DNA from: Tubulanus polymorphus
Taxonomy: Eukaryota; Nemertea; Palaeonemertea; Tubulaniformes; Tubulanidae
Direction of reading: 5' to 3'
DNA: 64,000 nucleotides
Assembly: GCF_964204645.1 (NCBI RefSeq)
Contig: NC_134027.1
Location: forward strand, 8,296,485 to 8,360,484
Position 1 is the stretch's first letter, and each line of letters starts with the position of its first letter. Below, in pieces: positions 22,563 to 34,387 of the stretch. The position numbers and the translations under genes are program-made. Below the pieces are notes generated by a model. That model made no database searches, had not been told where the DNA came from, and worked only from the letters and a program-made list of their open reading frames with translations.

Positions 22563-24685
22563 TCAAGAGTTCTCATTATTGACGCGTTTTCGTTTACGAA
22601 ATCTAGAAACCATGTGCGACGTATCGAGTTTTTCCGTTTCTCGTGTTTCCCATCGTTTGAAATCTTTCAGTCCTAACTGTCCGTATTTGTAAATGACTTT
22701 TTCGAGTTCGTCTAATTTCGACATGATTTTCGCGCCGTCTTCGAAGTACGCGTTTTGCGAACAGTCCATTATACGTCGAAATCGGCCCTGAAATGTCTGA
22801 AAAAAAAATCAATGAAAATTTAAACGATGCATTAGTTTCAGTCGTGATTTCTAAAAATAAACCATTATGATATTCAAAAACTTAATGAAAATCAATCCAC
22901 TCAAACAACCCAAAAATCAATCCAGAAGTATATCACCTGATATATCGTTCTAATTGAAACTGCTATTTCGAGAGACATTTTGGATTGAGACATTAGCTTC
23001 TAATATATTGTACACAATATATTGTATTTTTCTAACTTCTGACACATTGAATTGTTATTGCAAAACCTATTGTTTCATTCACAATTGTTGGTTCTGTGCA
23101 AAATGAATTTTACTAAGATATTTTCTATACAGCAGGATCCACTTAATTTGGATCATTCAGGACCAACAAAATAAATATGGATGAAAAGTAATTTTCTGGT
23201 ATATTAATGAACAAATGGACTACAAATATTTTCTGAATTAGAACAAGAAGCCGATCCGGATAAAGCGGGTTTGACTATACTTACTGTAAGTAACGTTTTC
23301 GCAATATCAGTAGATTCGGTGTGGCCAAAGCTAAGCAGCTGTGTTCCAAATGTATAGAAGTAAGGCCCCATTTTATGTAAATCGACGACATTCGGATCTG
23401 CTTGGTAAATATGTCTGTTACCTTCTCGATATTGTTTCGGTATTTCTATACTGACTATATGTCTTTTCCGACTGCACAAAGCTCGTGCAAGCCAATAAGG
23501 AAGCTCCAGTTTCGAATTAGCGCTCAAGTCTTCGCTGTCAGCACTCGGATCCAAGAAACCTGTCAAATGAGAAATCGGGTACGTTCATGTATGTTCAATT
23601 GTGAAAGGGAAGATTATTTTTGGCAAAAAAAGCCAAATATTGAAAAGTGTGATAAATTGAGAAGTCAGACAGACCCAGGCTAACTAACATAAAAAAGCAA
23701 AAGTGGTCTAGTACCTAGCCGTTGTTCCTGGAACCGTAACAACGACTGGAATTCAGACTAGAGGAAAAGGTGCTTTTTCAACAATAGGCTACATGAAAAG
23801 AATCAAGCAAAGAATCTGTATTTTAAATAATTTTGAATATCATATGATATTCAAAATTATATAAAATACAGATGGTGCCATGAAAACTTAAAACATTTTA
23901 ATTGGAGAAAAGAATTAATCATACAATCATTTATTGATTAAAATTTCATTTGATTTTGATTGACCACTAGTTACTGTCTATTTATTAATTGATGAGACCT
24001 GTTTTTCTTGGATATTTTGCTTACTTTTTGGGGTACATACCTCATTTATGTCTTAACAGAATGCCAAAAGTCGCGGACAACAACTGAATATCCGATATAT
24101 TTCCAGTTCTGTACCAATTAGATGGATTGGCAAAAAGACTCCTTAAGTCCAATTGAATGAGAGAGAAAATCCTCCATTTTGTGAAATTTCTTGAATTTTT
24201 ACATTGTCACCATGCCTACGAAATGAAGTTATTTTTCTTGTGGGGTCTCAACAACTAAATCAGGGTGGCGTAGGCATGGTAACAATGTTCAAATCCAAGA
24301 AATTTGACAAAATGGAGGATTTTCTCTCTCATTAAACTGGACTTAAGGAGTCTTTTTGCCAATCCATCTAATTGGTACAGAACTGGAAATATATCAGATA
24401 TTCAGTTGTTGTCCGCGATTTTTGGCATTCTGTTAAGACATAAATGAGGTATGTACCCCAAAAAGTAAGCAAAATATCCAAGAAAAACAGGTCTCATCAA
24501 TTAATAAATAGACATTAGTACACAGACAGTCACTGAGAAAGATGAAAAGTTTTTATCATACCTAAACGCTTAACTGGCGTAATAAACTTGCAAGGAATTC
24601 TTTCTTGCGATGATAATATATCATCTATACTGAAGTAATTTTCCCTGTAACCCGAACTGCGGTCATTCGATAGAGAATTAGACAT
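22563..24685 (-). CDS. GINS3: GINS complex subunit 3 (PSF3), complete, 3 exons
   Basis: Exons: 24562-24685 (ATG), 23285-23559, 22563-22796 (TGA). They join in phase to 210 residues; human PSF3 has 216. Diagnostic stretches are ENYFSIDDILSSQERIPCKF near the N-terminus, SKLELPYWLA, the almost invariant DPNVVDLHKMGPYFY, FGTQLLSFG, and TFQGRFRRIMDCSQNAY leading to a basic tail (SRFRKRKR). PSF3 is one of four GINS subunits. GINS joins MCM2-7 and CDC45 to form the replicative CMG helicase in the nucleus. The first intron (23560-24561) is unusual in holding a 60-bp palindrome and a foldback with 245-bp arms. The gene is head to head with AMFR. Confidence 0.96.
23814..23873. repeat. 60-bp near-perfect palindrome in GINS3 intron 1
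   Basis: Two 30-base arms beginning ATCTGTATTT meet at a central CATATG with no spacer. By eye there is one mismatched pair. It could extrude as a cruciform or fold as a hairpin in the intron RNA. Confidence 0.85.
23976..24513. repeat. Foldback element: two 245-bp inverted arms, 48-bp loop
   Basis: The left arm 23976-24220 is the reverse complement of the right arm 24269-24513, with about ten mismatches counted by eye and no obvious indels. The loop is 24221-24268. Outer ends are GTCTATTTATTAATTGATGA and its complement; inner ends are CATGCCTACG and CGTAGGCATG. No coding sequence is seen, so it is best read as a large foldback MITE or a recent inverted duplication. It lies wholly inside GINS3 intron 1 and would form a long duplex in the pre-mRNA. 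Confidence 0.9.
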
Positions 24686-25366
24686 ATTTTTTCACTTTTT
24701 CAATCAAATTTTGTATAAAAGATGTAAAGTAGGTCAACTTTTGAATTCCGCGGTCACTTGGGAATTGCTAATTTGTTTTAATAGCCTTTTATCCCCGAAA
24801 TTCCAAACTCATTATATATATTATGTTCCTGTTTTATCATCTATTTGTATACTCAAGCTATGTTCATTATATTCTATAAATCAGTATAAGAGTAAATTAC
24901 TTTTTGCTGCCGGCAATAATAAAATTAATTGAATTTTGTGCTCGAATTGTCCGCTCACATTGAACTTCTTTTTACGCGTGGTAATACAATTTTGAATAAA
25001 TGTTTGAACAATTACAATCATTGATCTTGCAACAAGCTTGCAACATTTCATTTCATTTTATTTAGTGTAAAAAGAAATCTGCTAATTGTTGAATTCACAA
25101 AAATGGCTTTCAGATAACGTACTATTTTGCACACCAACCCGGAAGTAAAACTTCGGCCTTTCTGTTTACGGAAATCAAAATGGTGTCGTAATTAATGAAG
25201 TTTTTATCTCTACTTCTTGAATTATGGCCAAGACACCGACGTGTAACAAGCGGGCACCTACTTGACAGCACGTTTCGAATACGTGACATTACTGAAACCT
25301 GGAATAACTAGTTTAAATCGACAACCCAACGTTGCTAAAACGGATTTAAGTCGTCGAATTGTCATC
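24686..25366. promoter_or_regulatory. Shared GINS3-AMFR divergent promoter region
   Basis: 681 bp separate the GINS3 start (24685, minus) and the AMFR start (25367, plus). An ETS/GABP-type core CCCGGAAGTA lies at 25138-25147, nearer AMFR. ACGCGT occurs at about 24974-24979 on the GINS3 side. Transcription starts cannot be placed from sequence. Confidence 0.5.
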
Positions 25367-28300
25367 ATGCCTGTCGTTTTGTTAGAACGTTTACCCCTTC
25401 CTAGTTTACAGACATATACGACGTTCAGCGTCGTTTTGTTGGCGTGTGCTATTATCTTCGCGCATCAGAACGTGACGGATACATCGCTTGCTTCTAATGA
25501 CACCGTTGAAGCGGTTGCGGGCGGCGCCAATTCAGCTGATGAAGCCGGTGGCGGCGGCAGTCTCATCGCTGACGGAATCCTCATCAAATTCAGAGAATGG
25601 GATGTGTATTTTTCGAGTATGTTTTCTCTGCTGATGTCTGAAACGTGGTGTGTGTGGGTAAGTGTTTTTTTACGGGTACCACTGAAAAAATGAGTTTAGA
25701 TTAGTTTATATCGTATTCTTTATTTCATTTTCAGACGCTGATAAATATGGCGTATTGTTGTTTGATTTTGGTTGGTAAGACAATACAGAACATGGTGTTC
25801 GGGGAACTTCGTGTCAGTGAGCAACAGGTAATGTCGGTTTTCATCATCTTCTACGCCTCATTCTATCTTAAAAAATATCCTGTTGTATTAATGCTCATTT
25901 CCAACTTAGATATTCGCATGTCGATATGCCTTTGATTACAATTCTATCATCATTGACAGTTTGTTCTTGTTCATTTCAGCACATTCGTGATAAGTTCTGG
26001 AATTTCGTTTTCTACAAGTTCATTTTCATCTTCGGCGTAATGAACGTGCAAAATATGGATGAAGTCGTGATGTGGTGTGGCTGGTTCTCAGTTCTCGGCT
26101 TTTTGCATCTTCTTTCACAACTCTGCAAAGATCGCTTCGAGTATGTAAGTAAAATCATTTTCCGTATGCGGTCTCGATTATCGATCGAATACGGGGTATT
26201 TTTGGCCCATCGTGATTAAATTGAGAACTACTCTGCGTGAGGTATTATTTAATTAGCGACGTTAGCTACAAATTTGCTTATTAGCCACATTCTAATAACA
26301 CGGTAATATCTCGTGTAGTCTCAATCAGAGAGGGTACCTTAATTAATTGAATACACGAATACAGTAAACGATATGTGCAGTAGTTGCCTAGATATAGCAT
26401 TACTCACCTTGGTCATTGGTAGTTAATAGTTCTTGGGATTATCCAATTTATATCCATGTACACTTCGTTTTTAATTTAAAAAATTCTTATTCGAGACTAC
26501 AATGTTGCTAGTGTTTATTTTTCGATGAATTGATGATTAGAATGATTTATGAAAAAAAGAAATGAAATCTAGTTACTCATATTTATACCAGGGTCCTTAT
26601 GTTTCCTTAGATTCCTATCCTATTATATGAATATCCTAAAATCCAAAAATTCTAATAATAATTATGTCAAATTTTTGACAAACTTTTAGGGGTGAAATAA
26701 CCTAAAATTCTGAGATCCCCTCAAATCCCCCATAAATTATGAAATTTTTCAACTCAATCTATGAATGCAACTCTGTGATTATGCAAAGTCAATCAACCAG
26801 ACTGTCCAGTTGGTCCCAGAAAATTATCCATGTCTCCAAAAGTTGCTTGGGGCGCTATCTATCCCCTGAAAAGCGTATATAAATTAGTATGATAAGATAT
26901 TTCATGATGCCGAAAGGAAATTGTGTTTTCAATGAAATTCCTCTGTTAATTATGTTTGATCAGAGCGGCATGAATGAATATTACACAAAAATAGACTCCT
27001 AAAATTGTGAGAAAATGACCTAAAATTACCCTAGAATTGACTTCAGTTGACTGATGCCTTGGAACCCTGTATAAAGACATGGCAGATGATTGATTATCAT
27101 GTGTTTTTTCAGTTATCGTTCTCACCAACGACCCCGAAATGGACTCATATTCGTGTGTTGATGCTACTAGTTGGAATATTGATTCTTTGTGGTCTATTGA
27201 TAGCGGTCTGCATACTGATCGGAATCCAGACTGATTTTAACACGTTTGCTTTCATGGTGGCTGAGGTGAGCAATCATTTCTTACGTGACCATTCCAATAG
27301 TTTATTTTTCGAGATGAAAAATTTTTTTATTTCGTAATAGTCAAAATTCAATTTCTACCAGTTACTTCTTGACCTTGTCGTGTAAATGGATTAAGTTTGA
27401 TTGACGGATAATATGTCTAAAGCAGTTAAAGTTAAATGTGTTGAACCTCATTCATTTCCCATTATTGTTTTGATATATTTTAGTGCGTATTACTTATCAT
27501 CAACACCCTCTACGTCATATCCAGGTAAGCTATGACACATTTGACCGAAGTACTACACCTAGTTTATGGACTTTATTAGACTTAATAGATAAGAAACTGG
27601 TTTTTCGTGTGACTTTTATTCAGTAAATCAAATATAGATAAATTATTTGACTTAATACCTTGAAATGCTAGTTCAATAATTGTATTAAGAGGAAATATTT
27701 TTAATGGTATTGCGAACAATACCCGAGTAGACGCAAAGCTAGCTTAAGGATTGTCTGCGGCAATGATAAATACGGTAACAGGTGGTGTTCCTGGAACTGT
27801 GTACAGACGAATGTTGATATCAATTGCACAAAACAAGTGCACTTTTATTACCACTGATGATATTATTCTAGGTAGGCCTATTGTGTATAAAAAAAACCAT
27901 AATCACCAGTAGAATGCAAACTCAAAACCATTTCTTAATTGATTTGGTTATGAGTACTGTAGTAGAAATGGATCGATTCCTATTCTAGAGTCACTAATAC
28001 AGAATTCAAACTCATCATCTTCTACGCCTCAATTTATCTTTGAAACATCTTAAACCATGTCTATAAAGAAAAATAAGTAATTTTGAGCTCAAATAATGGA
28101 CTTTGCCTTCAATGTGGCTGTGTGAAAAAATTTCTGCAAATAAGTTTTCTTGGTTCGTCTAGCCCACAATCTCCCAGTCTCTAACTTGGATTCATTGTTG
28201 CAGATATAGTATACATCTATTCGATATCAGCCAGGAGGGAGTGTGGGAAAATAGAAGCATTTACAACTACTATACCGAGTTGATTTTCGAGCTTGCTGCA

Positions 28301-31300
28301 TTGTCTGTAGATTTCGCACATCATTTGCACATGTTGGTAAGTTCTTTATGTAAATGATGATATACAACCAAAGTCAAAGTAACGCCATCCTTTTTAATGT
28401 CACTGCTCACTTTTTTTCAGAGAACAAATTTGCCCAATCTAAATATAATTCAATGAAAATACCATTCTTTATATCGCCATATTCGTAATAATGCCATCTA
28501 TTTCAGTGCTTCCAACAGTGGCGTTAGTTTGAAACCAAAAATCATGTTGAAAACTTTGTATTGATTTTCCTTCAAAATTGATGATCTCTCTTCCAGATTT
28601 GGGGCAATATTTTCTTGAGTATGGCTAGTTTGGTGATCTGTATGCAGTTACGTTATTTATTTTACGAGTTCCAGAGAAGAATAAAGAGACACAAAAACTA
28701 CATAAAAGTTGTGAATAGCATGGAGGCCAAGTATGTTTGTATTTCGATTCTGAATTGTTGCAATTGTTAATGTATGGCATTTGTCTCATAAACTAATCAG
28801 TCTTGATTTTATAATCTCAGGTTTCCGATTGCCACTGCTGACGATTATTCTAGTACAGATGATTGCGCGATCTGTTGGGATAAAATGGAAATGGCTCGAA
28901 AATTGCCATGTGGCCACATATTTCATAGGTATGTTTGTTCATACATATACGCCATGGTAATGAACTAGTTCAATTCTATTTCTACTTGCATCACCCATAA
29001 GAAAGGCAGGGTCCCTATGACCACTTGATTCCTTTAATACTTCTAAACAGAAAATGCTTGTAAAAGTGCTTGAAACTCCTTTGATTTGAGCCAAATGCCC
29101 GAAGCTGCTTTAAAACTCCTAAGGCCAGGGTATCTTTTACCAAATTAGGCAGTTACCAAATAAGAAATCGAGTTAAGTAGTGTACAGTAAAGGATAAAGA
29201 TTTGCTGATAAAACCATCAAATTAACGGTTTACCAAGATAAACATAACCGATTTAGGAGGAGTCTACTGTAAATTAGACATGAAAGTGATACACACACTC
29301 CTCGAAATATGAAATTTTCTTTTCTTATTTCCTTAAACCCCTTATTTCCTGGAATGACCGATCTGTAGGGACACTGATAGGTCTTCGTTGAGGATAAATT
29401 TTGCGCTTACATTTGACTTTCAAACATTTGTATATTTGATTGCAGCTCTTGTTTACGATCATGGCTGGAACAAGATACAACGTGTCCGACTTGTCGAATG
29501 TCGTTGAGTGATCCTGGCGAAGAAACTCCTCCCGTCCAAGAAGAACGAGGAGCTGGAGACGCCGACCGACAAAATCCCCAAGATTCGACAGCCAACCATT
29601 TCTTCCACTTCGATGGTAAATAGATACATGAAAACAGATGAAATCATGTTGTTAAATATATATATATGTATGTTACGCTGTATCGAAATCGTGATGATAT
29701 CGTGGTATGTATCTCTCATTGAAGGATCGAGATATGTGAGCTGGTTGCCTAGTTTTTCGGTCGAAGTCACTCACACTCAATTCCTTGGAAATGTCCGTCG
29801 TCAAAACATCACGCCAAATCAGACATCTCAGTTAGATCATATGGTGAGTATTAGGATTCTGTCTATAGCAACAATATTTTCTCACATATACTGAAGTATC
29901 CCAAATATTTCAAATAATGCTATGTACTATAAATACCGTAAGACAAATTATTTCATTAACAATTATCTTTTCACGAATTAGAATATGATGGGATATGATT
30001 TATGAACTATAGTATGGGTGACATAGATATGTCTGTAGAATACAAGAAACAGAATTAAGCTTTAAATTATATGAAAGCTGTGGTGTTCATTTCAGGCGAG
30101 ACAAGTACAAGGCGTATTTCCTAATGTGTCAATAGAAACTATTCAAGAGGATCTCCGAGTGACATTTTCTGTTGAACAGACAATTGAAAACATTCTGGAA
30201 GGGCGATTGATTTCACCACCAGTAAGTTCATCATAAGTGTCTCAGATAAAGCTTCAGGCTCTACTTTTTCTGTATGGTTAAGTTGGGCTGAGTGAATGAT
30301 TGAGCTATTTGAATATTTGTGCACTGAAGCTTTATGGCCATTTTGCAGTATTAAGTATTTTATTTCGTGTTTGTTTTGTTTCGCTTTTACAAAATATTTT
30401 TATACTCGATAGACCAGCGCATTTGCAACACTGACCACGACCAGTCCGGTATATTCAGATGCTATATCAACTGAAGCAGAAGAAGAGGTAACCAAAGCTG
30501 TTTGCTCCCTCACATATTTTAACTTTCTTCGCTCCTATTTGACAAGCTTTCATGTTCGCCTTTTTCCGTGTTTAAGGATGTTGCGCTAAGCAATACGGAA
30601 GATCATAACATCATGTCGACATCTGAATTTGATAGTTCTCATCGAATTGAAGCTAATTTCATAGCGGACGAGTTAGATTCTAGTTCTGTCAGTAATGAAA
30701 GGTGAATACTGTGCTTTAGATCCATCGTACATGGAGCTCTATTTAAACCTTATTGCAAGTATGGCTTTTCTGATCTTTCTGCTTACCTTTTCCAGCAATG
30801 ATGAACCTGTAGCTGCACCTGCCGGTGTCAGATTTTCAAAATCATCATCAGAGAGGGAACAGATTTTAATGAATAGAAAAGAAGATATGATTCAACAAGC
30901 AAAAAGGTACGTGTATACCACCAGTTTTTTTTTGGGAAATCTGTTGAAAATTAGCTCATTTCTTGGAATCATTGTTGCAACCAGAATTGAACATTGATTA
31001 TGTTGAAACCGGAGAAGTTTATGAAGGAATGTTCAAAATATCAAAACGCATTCAGATAGCTGAACACTTGCCTATACTTTGTACTGGTGTTGCGCAATTA
31101 TATACAAAATGTAGTCTTTGCATATATTTATATGACTTTTGTTTGTTACTGTTCATAGAAAGTATATGGCCAAGTTGAATCTCCCTACAACTTCGAGTAC
31201 AAGCACTAGTACGACATCTACACCAGTTGATAGTCACGATCTGCTTCAACCGGTGAATAGCCGCGAGTTAGCATACCAGGCGGCCCAACGACGTATCACT

Positions 31301-31324
31301 CGAAATCTTAACACGGATACGTAG
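25367..31324 (+). CDS. AMFR: AMFR / gp78, ER membrane E3 ubiquitin ligase, complete, 15 exons
   Basis: Exons: 25367-25657, 25735-25827, 25980-26144, 27113-27265, 27484-27524, 28204-28336, 28597-28730, 28821-28928, 29446-29615, 29725-29843, 30096-30221, 30413-30487, 30577-30701, 30796-30906, 31159-31324 (TAG). All phases join, giving 669 residues (human 643). The start is chosen because MPVVLLERLPLPSLQTYT matches the vertebrate N-terminus. Several membrane segments come first, including the FWNFVFYKFIFIFGV region. A RING-H2 finger begins DDCAICWDKM (Cys about residues 352 and 355) and runs through PCGHIFHRSC to CPTCRMSL. A CUE domain follows (MARQVQGVFPNVSIETIQ, about 469-508). The E2-binding region contains RFSKSSSEREQILMNRKEDM, and the C-terminal RELAYQAAQRR may be a VCP-interacting motif. 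In ER-associated degradation the protein ubiquitinates misfolded clients with UBE2G2 and p97/VCP. Confidence 0.96.
29010..29292 (+). repeat. Dispersed repeat family 1, copy B
   Basis: Copy in the AMFR intron between exons 8 and 9, similar to 11161-11503 and in the same orientation. Shared landmarks are GGTCC at the start, CTTTGATTTGAG, AAATTAGGCAGT, CCAAGATAAAC, GAGGAGTCTACTGTAA and ACATGAAAGTGAT at the end. No terminal inverted repeats are obvious. Confidence 0.7.
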
Positions 31325-31478
31325 TGAGCAGTTGTGAAAAACTATTGAAACAATTAGATACAATTTCGTATATAAGGGACAAAATCTACAGATGTAAAAA
31401 TCCGTGTAAACTCCATCTCTATTTCAGCTAATTGTTAGAAAACTTATTGAATTGTTTCTCTGAGAGGATTATATCCAC

Positions 31479-31484
31479 AATAAA
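31479..31484 (+). terminator. Polyadenylation signal of AMFR (nearest)
   Basis: AATAAA in CCACAATAAATTTGCG, 155 bp after the AMFR stop codon. Confidence 0.55.
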
Positions 31485-34128
31485 TTTGCGTACGCAAATT
31501 AACACACTGAATGTTACTGCTGTAGCCAAAGATAATGATCTTTTGACATTTCGTCATTGTAGCAGTATATGGTTCTCGTAAGTGAATGAATTTGTCTTAG
31601 GTTCTGGTCCATGTGTGTAGTTGCTTCGCATTTAGAAATGTGTAATATGCCGGCATATATGTATATATATTGCTTTATAAAAATCAAGTAGCGAGTAATA
31701 CCTGGTAGGTGAAAACATCAATGAATAACCAAGGCAACAATTAAGAACTAAAATGGGAATTTGACAATTCATATGACCATACCCCAATAAAGGCATTATG
31801 ATTATTGTACGTGTACATACATTATAATCTATATATGTATATATTATACATATTTTCATAAAAGTTTCTGGCCTTATTTCATATACTCGACTTCAAGCTT
31901 GGCCGTGTATAAACCATTCAATTTTAGTGTTGGTTGCCTGAGAAGAATTTGCTATATACTGCAGCAGGTGAAAATATTTTTCAATATATGTGAATGAAAT
32001 GTAAAGATTTATTTAAATCTATTTGTCTAGGGTACAATCTCTTCAACGAAATATGTGCTATGATCCACTTGATTTTCTTGTTTTTCTCAACACGAATTTT
32101 TTCATTTCAAGTTCCATCCCTTTATTATTTGTTTACTACAATATCCTATTTATTTTATTTATCGTTGTAATGATTGATGTAATCTGATCCGGAAAATTGT
32201 ATTGAACTGGAAAGTAACCTTGAATATTCTCTAACTATGCACTACATGTTTGCCCAATACTCTGTATAAGCTTTTGCAGCTAATGGCTACTGTTGATATG
32301 TTCTGGACTGTGTTAATCCAGTAATCGAATTTAAAGCAATCCAAGCGCTTAGACTTTTACCAACATATGCATCAGCATAAGTAGCAATACCAAATTTGGT
32401 TGTCTGAAAATTGTAATTCCAGACGAATTTTGGCAATGAACAAAATCTGGTATCAGTTTTACATACCGGTATGTGAAATCAATTTGTAATAGACTTGTAT
32501 AATAGAAAAATGGTGCTGTGTGTAATTATTATTGTGTCATATGTAATTCAGTTGATTTTTCCTTAAAGTTTTTATCGCTGCTCCTGATTTACTTTGATAA
32601 CCTATAAAATGAACTAACATTATCTCTACATATTATGGTATATATGGATTAAATATATGCGTACATTAGTTTATGTTGAAAAATTTTGTATGTTTTCTGC
32701 TTAGATTACCATTGTAAAAATGCTCAAATAATCTAAATCGCTACATTCCTTCTTTTTAGTGAATATACATGCTGTTTTTTGAAAGCTTATATGTATGACT
32801 TCTTCTGCAGTGCAATATTATTTGGGGACATGCATCTTCTATCCCGTGACTAGTTAGATTTGAGCGGAGGCTCCCAGAAATATAAAGGTTAAATTTCAAG
32901 AAGTGGTACATGTCTTGATCTGGAACATAAGAATTTCGGTACAAATTAATGTAGAAATATGCAATAGATTTCTTCAAGCACGCTTTTTCTGATAAAAATT
33001 CCAGAAAAATAAATAAAATACATGTACACCACTTCTGGACGTACCTATTGAAATGATGCGATACATTTGCATTTAATTTCATGTTAATTGTCATCAGCAG
33101 CTTCTCGATACTCTTGAAACACTTAATTACTAAGGGCATTATGTTGGTTTTCTGAACTTAATTGTTCTCTCATAGGTTTTTTCAAAACAAGGCTTGTCAG
33201 TCTGGTGTAAATACCGTGCTCAAATCCAGTTTTTGTATTCAGCTGCAATAATATACAGTTTCTCAGTCACTGGATGATGATGTATTCACGATATTTAATC
33301 ATGATTGATAACATCTTCATAAAATAAATATTTTACGAATAAAATGAAGCTGTGCAATTTGTCTTGGATGAATAAGATTTATAATGTTTGGCTTAGTTGA
33401 GTATCTCTTAATGTTAAATTATCATTTTCTTGTAAGTAATTTGATGTAAATGCACCCAATTGTATTGGCAGGTATGTCTTTATTTTTATCAAAATGAATT
33501 GTGTGAACCTTTGTTCAAAAATCAATGCAGTGTATGCTATATTTTGTTGGTGTTAATGTTGGCAAATACATAACAGCAGTCTTGCTCTTCATAAATCTAT
33601 AGCCTTGTTTACATAGGTGCTTTGAATATTAAAGGCTTTATCTTTTGATTTGGACCCAATGTATTTAGATAGTATTCGAATATGATAGCAGTCGAATTGT
33701 TGTTACATTAATCCCACAATTGTCAGAACAAACTTGTTTCTAAGTTAATCCTGAAATATCAAGAAACAAGTTAAAGTTCTCCACTTTCCCGTTTTGTGGA
33801 TTTGTACACTCCTCGACAGCCCTGGTCCATCTTCAAACACTATTATGATCTAGGGGTTATTAGCTATCAACAACTGACCAATGTATCAAATCTATTTGTT
33901 TTAACAAGGTACCGCTTTTTCCGAAAAAGAATCCTCATTTCTAGTTGAAGGCTAGGTGATGTAAGAACGACAAAGATATCGTAAATCCATTGTTTACTAA
34001 GTGAATCCAAACCGAACAGCATGGTAAACCTATCAAAAACCTGTCCTACGGCGTCAGCTTATGATCCCTTAACCATCATCGCAGACAAAAATTTTAACAA
34101 CATCGATATATAATCATCACACAAGACA

Positions 34129-34134
34129 TTTATT
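34129..34134 (-). terminator. Candidate polyadenylation signal of COX4
   Basis: TTTATT on the plus strand (AATAAA on minus), about 255 bp beyond the COX4 stop codon. Confidence 0.45.
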
Positions 34135-34387
34135 CCGCTATCCACTTCAATTTCATATGATAAATAACACAAGAATGTATGTTCATGTATATACACTCAT
34201 CTATCGATAGTAAACACCTGTTGCAATTACATGTACGAAAACCATCATCAGGGATAAATGATTAGTAGTAGTATTATAATTAGTTGCCAGTCTATCTGAT
34301 TGTTCTCTCTAAATACGTTTAACAAAAAGAAAAAAAAACAATGGTCGAATTAAAACTAATATCGTTCTTCCTAATGTTTGACTATCT

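Larger units (their letters stand above)
31325..34387. other. Convergent 3' region between AMFR and COX4
   Basis: About 3 kb of AT-rich DNA with no recognisable exon. AATAAA at 31479-31484 is the nearest plus-strand polyadenylation signal for AMFR; later ones are at 33323-33328 and 33338-33343. A minus-strand signal for COX4 (TTTATT on plus) is at 34129-34134. An open stretch at 32756-33139 (minus) has no recognisable similarity or splice structure. Confidence 0.55.

Noticed and set aside
29459-29894. Open frames on both strands overlapping 29459-29894
   Set aside because: They are shadows or read-throughs of the AMFR exons 29446-29615 and 29725-29843.
32756-33139. 127-codon minus-strand open frame between AMFR and COX4
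   Set aside because: Residue mix is typical of translated AT-rich non-coding DNA, and there is no similarity I recognise. Likely chance.
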